Under the pieces are notes generated by a model that did no database searches, was not told where the DNA came from, and saw nothing but the letters and a program-made list of their open reading frames with translations. Source: Bifidobacteriaceae bacterium (GTDB taxonomy: Bacteria > Actinomycetota > Actinomycetes > Actinomycetales > WQXJ01). From it: DNA of 64,000 nt. This document shows positions 38,801 to 46,217 of this stretch, piece after piece (position 1 is the stretch's first letter; every line of letters begins with the position of its first letter). The position numbers were made by a program, and so were the translations under genes. The stretch covers positions 28,910-92,909 of the forward strand of contig JAISXH010000059.1 in assembly GCA_031270825.1 (NCBI GenBank). Direction: 5' to 3'.

Positions 38801-39606
38801 TGGCAGCTCCCGGCCAAGCGGAGTCGCCGGTCGCGAGCGGAGCGGCGGACGGGGCCGAGACCCTGGCGCCGGCGGGACCGCCTGTCCCAGCCGAGCCAGC
38901 GGCCAACTCTGTTGGCGATCGGCCGGCGACTCGCGGCGGCGCCGCGCAGGAGGCGCTCACGCCATCGTTGGCGGGCCCGGACGCGGTGCGTTTGGCGGGC
39001 GCAGTCGAAACGCTGGTCCAGGCGGCCGAACAGGGTTTGGACCAGGCTGAATCGGCTAGCGTGGCGCGCGCTGCCGCCTCCGCCGCGCGGGCCTGGGCCA
39101 CGCGCTTCGCCCCGCGTGACGTCAGCCAGTTGCTCGCCGAGCACAATGTCTTGCGCTACCGGCCCCTCTTGCGGCCGGTCGAGGTCCGGCTGGACACCGG
39201 CGGCAGCGTCGCCGATCTTGTGAAAGTCCTGGTCGCTGCTCTGACCGCCGATGCCGACGTGGTGGTCTCAGCGGCCCTGGGGTTGCCGGGGTGGCTGGCC
39301 GAGGCGCTGGCTGGTCGGGGCCTGCCCGTCTTGGTCGAGGACGATCAGGCCTTCGCCGACCGCATCGCGGCGGGGCCGGGAACGCGAGTCCGCCTGATCG
39401 GGGGTGGGGCTGGGTCCTCGCCAGACGGCATCGTCCATAATGGCGCAGTCGGCGCAGGGCGTCCCGACGTGGCGGTGTACGCCAACCCGGCGACCGAGGC
39501 GGGGCGCTTGGAAATCCTGCCATTTGTGGCCGAACAGGCCGTGGCCGTCTCGGCGCACCGCTTCGGCATGCCGGACCCGATGGTCGCGAACCTGACTGGC
39601 CTGTGA
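35899..39606 (+). CDS. putA: Bifunctional proline dehydrogenase / glutamate-semialdehyde dehydrogenase
   Basis: The enzyme oxidises proline to glutamate through FAD- and NAD-dependent domains. The N-terminal PRODH barrel (residues ~1-470) contains LIDATSRRLGP-like and VRLVKGANLPMERV, plus the family helix LRVLEYALDP. The C-terminal ALDH domain (from ~500) has VAPPWNFPTSIPAGG, the catalytic cysteine in AGQKCSAASLVIL and PFGGWKRSAVGAGAKAGGPNYL. It has ~1235 residues, with an Ala/Gly/Pro-rich insertion near 980-1020. The ORF track opens at TTG 35878. GTG 35899 has CACAAT 6 nt upstream and is preferred. Confidence 0.93.
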   Translation: MTPAAPTSLEPLTAAAAARLASAAEVPVGPDAIDQSLIEETIELTRSWLRQAGSSPGDSSAALLAELLKDPAGLGFATRFIDGVIRPEDSAVAGAVLAQIAPQTPAFVPAPLRAAVKLGAAVAPALPTLVVPIARRVLREMVDHLVIDATSRRLGPVLAKFKGDGAIKANINLLGEAVLGDKEAAARLDGTIRLLSRPDVDYVSIKVSSAVAPHATWAFGETVADVAAKLRPLFEVALAEGKFVNLDMEEYHDLDMTVAVFKTILDQPEFLSLEAGIVLQAYLPDALGAMVDLQDWARARRARGGASIKVRLVKGANLPMERVQASLRGWPLATCRSKLETDANYLRVLEYALDPARSQAVRLGVAGHNLFDIAYAWLLAGRRQVRPALEFEMLLGMAQGQVDAVKREVGRVRLYTPVVEPSQFDVAIAYLVRRLEEGADEANFMSAVFDLADNPAMFDRECQRFLRSIAVLDAVQPVPYRGADRFAAAPKPGPGRFAETPDSDPSVAANQEVAASILARARSTELGLSTAAAAKVATAGEINRLIDGAAAAGAEWAHLGAAERSRILHRAGEALEARRSQLLEIMAAEAGKTLDQGDPEVSEAVDFAHYYAEAALELDRVAGARPVPRRVTVVAPPWNFPTSIPAGGVLAALATGSAVVFKPARLTFRTGAVVAEALWDAGVPREVLRLANVGARDLGKHLISHPMVDQVILTGAYETAELFHSIRPGLRLLAETSGKNAIIVTPSADMNLAAKDVVASAFAHAGQKCSAASLVILVGSAARSRRFRDQLIDATRSLRVGWPWDPATTMGPLIEPPGAKLARALTRLEPGQHWVLKPRQLDDSGRLWSPGIRAGVQPGSEFHLTEYFGPVLGVMRAATLEQAVEMVGQVDYGLTSGLHSLDREEIEYWLEHVEAGNVYVNRTITGAIVQRQPFGGWKRSAVGAGAKAGGPNYLIGLVDWRPAPPEQVAAPGQAESPVASGAADGAETLAPAGPPVPAEPAANSVGDRPATRGGAAQEALTPSLAGPDAVRLAGAVETLVQAAEQGLDQAESASVARAAASAARAWATRFAPRDVSQLLAEHNVLRYRPLLRPVEVRLDTGGSVADLVKVLVAALTADADVVVSAALGLPGWLAEALAGRGLPVLVEDDQAFADRIAAGPGTRVRLIGGGAGSSPDGIVHNGAVGAGRPDVAVYANPATEAGRLEILPFVAEQAVAVSAHRFGMPDPMVANLTGL

Positions 39607-39730
39607 CCGCGGCCAGCCGGGCGGCGCGGGAACGGCCGATTGGCCGGCGGACCTGGCCCTGACCCCGGGCGCCGGCCGGCTTAGGGCGGAGTCGGTCTGG
39701 TTTGCCAGTCGCGGGCGGTGCGCTGTCAGG

Positions 39731-40741
39731 TCAGAGGCGGGCGCGCATATGCTCTAGAACGCCGTGGAGGTTCTCGAAACGGTGGTCGGCGCCGTCGGCC
39801 TTGATCACGCCGGCGTAGACGCCGAAGCGCTGCTGGTAGACGATCTCGGCCAGGCCTAGCTGGTGGTCCACGCCTTTGGCCCCTTCAGGCGTGAAGACCA
39901 GGTCGACGCGGCCGTCGGCGGATTTGACGGACCAGGGCGCGAGTTCGCCCCGGTCCAACGGCTCGAAGCTGATGTCGCGCAGCGGCTCGGCGGCCTGGGG
40001 AGTCCAAATGCAGGATTCTTCCTCCTCCTCGGGATACTGCGGGCGGGTGGCGAGGTTCGCGCCCAGATAACCGCCGGTCGCCAGCGGCATGGCGAAGGTT
40101 CCCCAGGTCCATTCGGTGCGGTAGGGCAAGCGGGACTTGTGTTCGTCGAGGATGGCGAAATCGCGGGCGGGATCGAATTCGTAGCGCCGGCCCCCCACTT
40201 CGATGGCGCCGCCGGCGGGGTAGATGATCTTGTTGGTGTAAAGGGAGGCGTCGCGGCCGCCCGGCAAGCGGGCGGAGACAACCAGCGGCGGCGAGGCGCC
40301 GGCCGGATCCAAAGTCAGATTCGCGTTGATGCCGGGGGTCTCGCCGTCGGCGTGGATTCGCACCATGACGCGGACCCGTCCGGGCTCGAAGTTGTAGGCG
40401 ATCCGATAGCCGGCGCTGTGGAAGGCCAAGGCCGATTCAGCCAGCCTGGCGGGTATCCGGAGCGAGCCGCCCAAGGCGTTGGCGGCATGTTGGACCAAAT
40501 CGCCGCTGGCCCGGTCATACACATAGATTTCCGAGCTGGCCAGGTATTTCGCGTCCTGCAGGATCATTGAGCCGAACAATTCGGGATGGGTCAAAGTGAA
40601 TCCCGCCCACTCCTTGGTGCGGAATCCGGCCCAGGCGCGCCGCCCGCGCGGATAGGCGTCCAGAGGATTGGCTCTCGGCGTGGCCGCGAAGCGTCCGAAA
40701 TGGCGTTGGCCGGCCTCCACCAGTGAATCAGCGTCGATCAT
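39731..40741 (-). CDS. DUF2804 domain protein
   Basis: This protein of about 336 residues contains KEWAGFTLTHPELFGSMILQDAKYLASSEIYVYDR, YRIAYNFEPGRVRVMVRI and RLPYRTEWTWGTFAMPL, the pattern of DUF2804, a family of unknown function predicted to be beta-rich. The ORF track extends 35 codons upstream. I chose ATG 40741, because TAGCAT lies 5 nt before it and the upstream residues are non-conserved. No operon partner is present. Confidence 0.72.
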   Translation of the reverse strand: MIDADSLVEAGQRHFGRFAATPRANPLDAYPRGRRAWAGFRTKEWAGFTLTHPELFGSMILQDAKYLASSEIYVYDRASGDLVQHAANALGGSLRIPARLAESALAFHSAGYRIAYNFEPGRVRVMVRIHADGETPGINANLTLDPAGASPPLVVSARLPGGRDASLYTNKIIYPAGGAIEVGGRRYEFDPARDFAILDEHKSRLPYRTEWTWGTFAMPLATGGYLGANLATRPQYPEEEEESCIWTPQAAEPLRDISFEPLDRGELAPWSVKSADGRVDLVFTPEGAKGVDHQLGLAEIVYQQRFGVYAGVIKADGADHRFENLHGVLEHMRARL

Positions 40742-40921
40742 GCCCAATGCTAACGCACCGCGTCCGCTCAGGTTGCGACTGGCGCCAACCTGATTAGTGG
40801 GGACTTGGCCGGTCCGCCGGCCGTTGGTTTGGGCTTGGCGGGCCATTCGGTCAGGCCTCGAACACGGACCAGCGCTAACCGACCCGGTGGTTGGCGGCCC
40901 GTGGAAAGCGCGCGATCGATT

Positions 40922-42307
40922 TCAACCAGTCTTGTCCCCGACGGGATCGCGACGGACGTCGACCACTATGCCGGTCAGGTCGGATGTGATGGTGTCGAGG
41001 GAGGCCTCGGCGACTTGCTCAGCCGAGAGCAACGAGCCGGCCGGCTCCTCGCCGAAGGCGTTCGCGCGCATGGGCGTGTCGGTGCGCTCGGGGTTGACCA
41101 CATTGACCTTGATGCCGTCTGCCGACCATTCTTCCGACAGAGCCTGGGTCAGATTCACCACCGCCGCCTTGGCGGACGAATAGAGGGCGTAATTCTCCCG
41201 TCCGCGGGTGTAGGAAGAAGATGTGAACAGCAGCAAGTGGCCATGGGATTCGGCCAGATGCGGATATGACGCCCGTGCCACGTTGACCGCCGCCGTGTAA
41301 TTAATCGCGATCGACTGATCGATCTCCTCCGGCGAGGCGGTGGCCAGCGGACCGACCCTCAACACGCCAGCCGTCAGGACCACGGCGTCGATCCGGCCGT
41401 GTTCGGCCCGGACCTCGGCCAAGGCCGCTTCCAACGCCTCGAGGTCTTGGACATGCAGGCCGGTGGTGGAGCGCCCGTGGGCCACCACGGTGGCGCCAGC
41501 CGCCCGGGCGATCCGGGCGATCTCCGCCCCGATCCCATAAGAGCCGCCCAACACCACCAGCACCTGTCCGGTCAGCGCCTGCGTCAATTGCTGCGGCGAC
41601 TTGTGCGGCGCCGCCTGCGTCGCCAGTTGGAACAGCTTGTCCGCAATGGTCAGATCGACCGGATGGGTCACCTTGATGTTGTTCTCCGAACCGAGCACAC
41701 ACTTGACGTCGACTTCCGGCAGGTATCGCACCACCACCCCGCAATCGTCGGTGGCGTGGAAATAGGGATCCTCGATCGCTTTCGCATAGGCGGCTCGCAG
41801 CGTCGAAAGCTTGAAAGCTTGCGGCGTCTGACCCCTTCTCAGCCGGGAGCGGTCGGGAATCCGGGTGATGACCTCGTCGTCATCGACCATCACCACCGTG
41901 TCGGAGGACGGAATGGCCACATCGACCGCCTCATGTCGGTCCAAAGCCCCGACGCACTGCGAGATGATGCGCTCGTCGACAAGTGGGCGGACGGCATCGT
42001 GCAACAACACCTTGGCCTCCTCGGCGTCAATCGCCTCGAGGACCCGGCGGGTGGTCTCGTTGCGGGTGACGCCCCCCTCCAGAATCAGGCTGAGCTTGGT
42101 GAAACGGCTGCCCAGCAGGGTGGCGACCCGCTCGGTCCAGCCGGGCGTGATCATCACCATCACTTCGTCGATGAGGGGATGGGAGTCGAAGGCGGCGACG
42201 GTGTGCTCGAGGATCGTCTTCCCGGCCACCTTGACCATCTGTTTGGGAACTGACAGCCCCAGCCGCGCCCCCACTCCGCCGGCCAGCACCACACCATAGG
42301 TTTTCAC
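40922..42307 (-). CDS. Fused cytidylyltransferase-SDR enzyme, CDP-ribitol synthase-like
   Basis: Residues ~1-235 form an IspD/TarI-type cytidylyltransferase (VVLAGGVGARLGLSVPKQM, HDAVRPLVDERII, RGQTPQAFKLSTL). Residues ~245-460 form a short-chain dehydrogenase with VLVVLGGSYGIGAEIA and the catalytic YALYSSAKAAVVNL. The same fusion occurs in the Haemophilus-type bifunctional ribulose-5-phosphate reductase / CDP-ribitol pyrophosphorylase. CDP-ribitol (or a related CDP-polyol) is the likely product, used in teichoic acid-like or capsular polymers. GTG 42307 has CAGACT 7 nt upstream and matches the family start, so the extension to 42358 is rejected. No polymer genes adjoin it. Confidence 0.82.
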   Translation of the reverse strand: MKTYGVVLAGGVGARLGLSVPKQMVKVAGKTILEHTVAAFDSHPLIDEVMVMITPGWTERVATLLGSRFTKLSLILEGGVTRNETTRRVLEAIDAEEAKVLLHDAVRPLVDERIISQCVGALDRHEAVDVAIPSSDTVVMVDDDEVITRIPDRSRLRRGQTPQAFKLSTLRAAYAKAIEDPYFHATDDCGVVVRYLPEVDVKCVLGSENNIKVTHPVDLTIADKLFQLATQAAPHKSPQQLTQALTGQVLVVLGGSYGIGAEIARIARAAGATVVAHGRSTTGLHVQDLEALEAALAEVRAEHGRIDAVVLTAGVLRVGPLATASPEEIDQSIAINYTAAVNVARASYPHLAESHGHLLLFTSSSYTRGRENYALYSSAKAAVVNLTQALSEEWSADGIKVNVVNPERTDTPMRANAFGEEPAGSLLSAEQVAEASLDTITSDLTGIVVDVRRDPVGDKTG

Positions 42308-42372
42308 GCGCTCAAGTCTGCCACCCGGCCGGCTCGCCGCCAGCCCCGGCGTGGCCACAAGCGGCGTGGGGC

Positions 42373-42756
42373 GATGACGGCGGGTGGGGGCTGCTGGCGC
42401 TGGCCCCCCTGATGTGCTTGTCCGGCGGGGCTCTGGCGATGATCGTGATCGGTGTGATCAAGAGCGACAAGGCGGCCAACGCCGCGGTCATGCTCATCAC
42501 CGTGCCGCAGATGTTCCTGTCCGGGGTCATCATCCCGATCGGCCACTCGACCGGCGTTCTCTACGTGCTCAGCCGCATCCTGCCGATGACCTACTGCGTC
42601 GACCTGGGCCGGTCCGTCGCCTACGCCGGCTCGCCCGAGTACGACGCCGTGGTCCTGTTCAACCCTGCCGTCAGCTTGCTCGCCATCGGCGGCCTGACGG
42701 CGCTGTGTCTGGTGGTCGGCACGGTCTTGTGCGCCCGCTCGGAAAAGAACCGCTGA
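42373..42756 (+). pseudogene. ABC-2 type transporter permease, C-terminal remnant
   Basis: The open frame encodes the last ~125 residues of an ABC-2 permease: WGLLALAPLMCLSGGALAMIVIG, then VPQMFLSGVIIPIGHSTGVLYVLSRILPMTYCVDLGR, and a final helix. The N-terminal helices and the ATPase partner are missing; the upstream side is the start region of the CDP-ribitol-type gene. The codons at 42373-42411 continue the family sequence without a start, so ATG 42412 is not a true start. Confidence 0.7.
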
Positions 42757-42972
42757 CCAGGCCGTCCGAAAATGGGGCGCCGCTGGGGCCGGAAATCATC
42801 CGAGTCGGGTCGAACCCGCAGGCCAGGACCGGAACACCTGACGACACGCGCCAACAGGCCGATGGAGCTAGATCGTCCCGGCCGCAGGCGCGACACAGAT
42901 CTCAGCGGCCTCGCCACGTTCGCGCTACACTTGTTTCGACAGATTCGATTATTGCGCTTAGGAGGATGGCCG

Positions 42973-43413
42973 ATGAGGGACATCGCGACGCTGGTTCCCG
43001 GTCCGGCGGACACCGAACTGGCGGTGTCCGCCCTGCGGGAGCTCGACGCCGTGCTCGGCGCAGAGGGCCCAGTCCGGCTGCGGCTTGGTGGTCAGGCCGG
43101 CGAGGTGGAGGTCCCCCGGTCCGCGCTGGCCGCGCTGGCGCGGGTGCTCGCCAGCTTCGCGCATGGCGAGGGCGTGACCGTCCTCCCCTCGCAGGCGGAG
43201 TTGACGACCCAGCAGGCGGCGGATGCGCTGCGTGTGTCGCGCCCGTTCCTGATCGGCCTGCTGGACGCTGGGCAGATCGAGTATCGTCTGGTCGGCACCC
43301 ACCGCCGGGTGAAGGCTGCGTCTCTGATCCGCTACATGCGCGATGACGACGCGCGCCGCCAGGCAGCAGCCGACGAGCTGGCGGCCGAGACCCGCGAACT
43401 CGGATTCGCCTGA
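42973..43413 (+). CDS. Antitoxin with excisionase-type HTH domain
   Basis: The protein has 146 residues. Its second half contains ELTTQQAADALRVSRPFLIGLLDAGQIEYRLVGTHRRVK, a helix-turn-helix of the excisionase/MerR-like type used by antitoxins that pair with PIN toxins. ATG 42973 follows AGGAGG. The gene overlaps the downstream PIN-domain gene, and a TACACT -10-like hexamer lies ~45 bp upstream. It probably neutralises the toxin and represses the operon. Confidence 0.82.
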   Translation: MRDIATLVPGPADTELAVSALRELDAVLGAEGPVRLRLGGQAGEVEVPRSALAALARVLASFAHGEGVTVLPSQAELTTQQAADALRVSRPFLIGLLDAGQIEYRLVGTHRRVKAASLIRYMRDDDARRQAAADELAAETRELGFA

Positions 43414-44012
43414 TGCCGGTCGTCGTCTACGACGCCAACGTGCTCTACCCCTCGACGCTGCGCGACGTGCTGATCCGCGTCGGGATCGCCCAGTTGGTGC
43501 GGGCAAAGTGGACGGAACGGATCCTCGAAGAGGTGTTCGGTAGCCTGCGCGCCAACCGCCCCGACCTCGACACCGCACGCCTGGATCGCACCCGCCGTCT
43601 GATGAACGGCGCGATCCGCGATGTGACTGTGGCCGGCTACGAGCACTTGATTGACCAACTCGACCTTCCCGACCCCGGCGACCGGCACGTTCTGGCCGCC
43701 GCGCTCCACGCAGGAGCCCAGGTAATCGTCACCCGCAACCTCCGCGATTTCCCCGCCGACCGGCTAACCGCCTGGGGTGTGGAGGCGCAGCATCCAGACG
43801 ACTTCCTCACCGAACTGCACCAGGACCACCCGGACACCCTCAGTGGGATCGTCGCCGCGATCGCCCGTGCGTGGGGCGACGACGCGAAGCCCGATGACGT
43901 CCTAGACCGCCTCGCCGTCGACGCGCCCTGCGCTGCCGCCCTCGCGCGCCGGACAGTCGAGGGGCGCAGGTCGAGCCCGCTTCGCCCTCCCCCGGCGGCC
44001 AGGCGGCGCTGA
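43413..44012 (+). CDS. PIN-domain toxin (VapC-like ribonuclease)
   Basis: This 199-residue protein has an N-terminal PIN domain with acidic residues in VVVYDANVLYPS, ERILEEVFGSL, and LPDPGDRHVLAAALHAGAQVIVTRNLRDFP. PIN toxins are metal-dependent RNases. The C-terminal ~65 residues are outside the core, and the last 20 are Arg/Pro-rich. It overlaps the antitoxin gene by one base (TGATG), as in a coupled type II module. Confidence 0.82.
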   Translation: MPVVVYDANVLYPSTLRDVLIRVGIAQLVRAKWTERILEEVFGSLRANRPDLDTARLDRTRRLMNGAIRDVTVAGYEHLIDQLDLPDPGDRHVLAAALHAGAQVIVTRNLRDFPADRLTAWGVEAQHPDDFLTELHQDHPDTLSGIVAAIARAWGDDAKPDDVLDRLAVDAPCAAALARRTVEGRRSSPLRPPPAARRR

Positions 44013-44467
44013 TCGGCTCGGACGGGCGGCGTCAATCCGTTCCGATAGCGGCCCGGAGTACCAGTGCAAGAGCAGACCGAAAAGGCGGCCCCGCGCCGGC
44101 AGGGCCGGCACTGCTCCGGATCTGGGGACCTCTGCCCTCGAACGCCGTGAACCCGTCTTGGACGGTCATCGTCACGTCTTGGCGCGAGGACCGCGGCATG
44201 GCTGCTTCTTTGTGCGTCGCGGCAGGGGTGACCGCGACATCTGGTACAGCCCACTGGCATCGGTCGCAACTCCCCAGCCGTGGCGGCGCCCTGCGGGTTC
44301 TGGTCCGTGACCAACCGGCCGTCGGCTTCCGGCTGGCTGCCGGGGACGACCCGCACCGCGGCGTGTTCGCCTGCGCAGAGCACGGCATCGTACTCTGCTG
44401 GGTTCGACCTCCGCGAACGATGCGAGCGACGCTAGCCGCGCCGCCGCGGCCCGCGCCGCGCAACGGC
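44013..44467. other. Gap between two toxin-antitoxin modules, with a possible DJ-1/PfpI remnant
   Basis: There is no intact gene here. On the minus strand, about 44395-44240, one frame reads EYDAVLCAGEHA and, after a gap, DGRLVTDQNPQGAATAGEL. This resembles two separate segments of DJ-1/PfpI-type amidotransferase-like proteins (the strand before the nucleophile, and the final GQNP segment), with the middle deleted. The frame has no supported start. The similarity is short and could be chance. Confidence 0.3.
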
Positions 44468-44884
44468 TCAGGCGAACGGGTCGGTCAGGCTGAGGCCGGC
44501 GATCGGCTGGAAGTCGCGCACGTTGCGCGTCGCCAGTCGGTGGCCGCCGGCCAGGCAGATCCCGGCGATCTGAGCGTCCGCCAGCGACAGCGTCCGGCCG
44601 ATCGACTCGCATCTGGCCAACAGTTCGGCGGTCGCGCGGGCGGCCGACAGGTCGTAGCTCGCTATCCGCTGGCCGACCTGGTCGACGATAGCGCGCCACC
44701 GCGACGTCAGCCCGTCGCGGCGCCGGCCCTCCGGCAGTCGGCCGAGGCCGCGCTCGATCTCCTCGACGGTGACGACGCATACCGTCAGTTCGGCGGGGCC
44801 CAGCCCCTGCGCCCAGGCCAGCACGTTCGGCGCCGGCGCCTCCCGCATCATCTCCGACACGACGTTGGTGTCAGCGATGATCAT
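44468..44884 (-). CDS. vapC: VapC/FitB-like PIN-domain toxin
   Basis: The protein has 138 residues. MIIADTNVVSEMMREAP is the typical FitB/VapC opening with the first catalytic aspartate. EEIERGLGRLPEG, LSLADAQIAGICLAGGHRLATRNVRDF supply the other acidic residues. It is a predicted RNase toxin. The ATG overlaps the antitoxin stop (ATGA). The longer frame upstream (to 45139) belongs to the antitoxin region and is rejected. Confidence 0.87.
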   Translation of the reverse strand: MIIADTNVVSEMMREAPAPNVLAWAQGLGPAELTVCVVTVEEIERGLGRLPEGRRRDGLTSRWRAIVDQVGQRIASYDLSAARATAELLARCESIGRTLSLADAQIAGICLAGGHRLATRNVRDFQPIAGLSLTDPFA

Positions 44885-45117
44885 GGCAGTTCCACGGCCC
44901 GCGGCGCGTCTGTCCGCTCCGGCGCCGGGATCTCCGCGCCGCCGACTTCCGTTGCCGCGGCGTGGAGCGCCAGGAGGAGGTTCTGTTCGGGACCACGGGT
45001 GGCGGAATCCAGAATGGACCGCACTTCCGCCTCGACTGAGCGGCCGTGTTGCGCCGCCAGCAGGCGCAGGCGGCCGTGGGTCTGCGGGTCTAGTTTGCGA
45101 ACGGTTATGGCGCTCAC
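44881..45117 (-). CDS. vapB: FitA/VapB-like ribbon-helix-helix antitoxin
   Basis: The protein has about 78 residues. AITVRKLDPQTHGRLRLLAAQHGRSVEAEVRSIL is a ribbon-helix-helix of the FitA/Arc type, and the C-terminal tail would bind the toxin. The ORF track begins at GTG 45126. GTG 45117 is preferred because AGGAGG lies 8 nt before it. It is coupled to the PIN toxin gene by a 4-bp overlap. Confidence 0.85.
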   Translation of the reverse strand: MSAITVRKLDPQTHGRLRLLAAQHGRSVEAEVRSILDSATRGPEQNLLLALHAAATEVGGAEIPAPERTDAPRAVELP

Positions 45118-45259
45118 GGGCGTCACCTCCTGATGGCAATGCTATCAGAGGGCGCGGCGCCCTGGCGCGCTGGCGCGGGTCGGGTTCGTTGGTGGGCGTG
45201 TGGGACTTGGGTTGTCTGGGGCGCGCCGCAGCCTGCGGCGGGGACGGGTTCTAGTCCCT

Positions 45260-45289
45260 CTGAGTATGATGGACATACAATGGACTCAG
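45260..45289 (+). promoter_or_regulatory. Inverted repeat around the -10 of the RelB-like gene
   Basis: CTGAGT (45260-45265) and ACTCAG (45284-45289) flank TACAAT (45276-45281), a near-consensus -10, with the RelB-like start ~25 bp downstream. The layout fits an autoregulated antitoxin promoter. The arms are only 6 bp. Confidence 0.4.
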
Positions 45290-45305
45290 CCAAGAGGGGA
45301 GTGTC

Positions 45306-45647
45306 ATGGCCGGAGCCGCCGAGATGGAGCGGATCAATTTCCGCGCTGACCGGAAAGTCAGGCAGGACGCAGAGCGAGTGTTCCACGCGCTCGGCTTGAA
45401 CCTGTCCGACGGGTTGAACGTGTTCTTGCGCCGGGTGGCCGCGGAACAGGCCATCCCGTTCCGGTTGGCGCTGACGCGCGAAGAGATCCTCGGGCCGGAG
45501 TTGGCCGCCCGCGAGGCGGCGATCCGCCGGGGCGTCATGGCGCAGACCGAGCGTGCCCCGGACGAGGGCAGGCCGGTGGCCCGTTTCGATGACGCGCTCG
45601 GCAAGCCCTACCTCGAGTATCCGGACGGGACGCGCGAGTTCCGCTGA
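45306..45647 (+). CDS. RelB/DinJ-like antitoxin without a visible toxin
   Basis: The protein has 113 residues. MERINFRADRKVRQDAERVFHALGLNLSDGLNVFLRRVAAEQAIPF is a ribbon-helix-helix of the RelB/DinJ family, and the remainder is an acidic toxin-binding tail. The ATG follows AGGGGAG. Downstream there is no RelE/YafQ-type frame; the DNA runs into an AbiEi remnant on the other strand. The toxin therefore seems to have been lost, or acts from elsewhere. Confidence 0.78.
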   Translation: MAGAAEMERINFRADRKVRQDAERVFHALGLNLSDGLNVFLRRVAAEQAIPFRLALTREEILGPELAAREAAIRRGVMAQTERAPDEGRPVARFDDALGKPYLEYPDGTREFR

Positions 45648-45667
45648 CCGGTGGGACGAGGCCGAGA

Positions 45668-45838
45668 TCAGAGAATTGATCGGCCCCGGGCGACCCGCTC
45701 AACCCGGCCGCGGCGGACCAACATCGACAAGGCCGGCTGCGACACCCCCGCTTCCATCGCCTGGCGCCAAGTCACGTAACCGTGCTGGTCGAGCGCGATC
45801 TCACGCAGCACATCGACGGAGTCCACGGCCTCAATCAT
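45668..45838 (-). pseudogene. AbiEi-type antitoxin, N-terminal remnant
   Basis: From ATG 45838 the frame gives a winged-helix domain typical of the AbiEi antitoxin N-terminus: VLREIALDQHGYVTWRQAMEAGVSQPALSMLVRRGRVERVARG. It then breaks off after four more residues, where homologues continue with VYRxP and the antitoxin body (another 100-200 residues). The AbiEii toxin is absent. An inverted repeat sits directly upstream of the start. Confidence 0.65.
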
Positions 45839-45841
45839 GCA

Positions 45842-45868
45842 AATACCAGAACACGAAGTGATGGTATT
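45842..45868 (-). promoter_or_regulatory. Inverted repeat upstream of the AbiEi remnant
   Basis: AATACCA (45842-45848) and TGGTATT (45862-45868) are exact complements with centres 20 bp apart, just before the start codon. AbiE antitoxins are known to bind inverted repeats in their own promoter, so a relict operator is inferred. Confidence 0.45.
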
Positions 45869-45996
45869 CGGTCGAACTCTGTTTCGGGTTGCAGCAGCAG
45901 GTTCAGCCAGCTTCGTGGGCCACATCCAGGCGGTGAAGAACTCGGCCGCGATGGCCGACAGGAAGACCTCTTGGCCAGCGAAAACGTCGGGCTGTC

Positions 45997-46039
45997 GGTC
46001 GGGACGGCGGGATTTGAACCCGCGACCCCTTGACCCCCA
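45997..46039 (-). other. 3' fragment of a tRNA-Pro(GGG) gene: likely attachment site
   Basis: On the minus strand the sequence reads TGGGGGTCAAGG (anticodon GGG and the 3' side of its stem), GGTC variable region, GCGGG TTCAAAT CCCGC (perfect T-arm), CGTCCCG (3' acceptor strand), A73 and CC. The 5' half is missing: no D-arm and no CGGGACG acceptor strand precede it. A lone tRNA 3' end is what tyrosine-integrase elements leave at the end away from the intact tRNA. By orientation the element extends to the right of this site and the intact tRNA-Pro lies beyond the window. Confidence 0.75.
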
Positions 46040-46217
46040 GGCGCCTTGAGTAGGCCCCGTAGACCCCTTATCTGCGGTATTGCCGTTTCATAGGCGCTCT
46101 TGGGACGTCTCCTGTTGCACGGTTTGCTCGCTGTTGGTCACTTAATTGGTCCACTTCAGATCAGTCGCAGTTGGAAATGTCCCCGCTGCGTTCGCCTTCG
46201 ACTCCTAGGATGGGGAA

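Noticed and set aside
35848-39144. 1098-residue minus-strand ORF
   Set aside because: It lies wholly antisense to putA, has Arg/Gln/His-rich text with no domain, and reflects GC-rich codon shadowing.
44147-45133. 328-residue plus-strand ORF over the FitAB module
   Set aside because: It is antisense to the toxin and antitoxin genes, has no domain, and no supporting start signal.
45997-46039. Complete tRNA gene
   Set aside because: Only the anticodon-to-acceptor 3' half is present. No D-arm or 5' acceptor strand CGGGACG occurs within 80 bp upstream on the minus strand.
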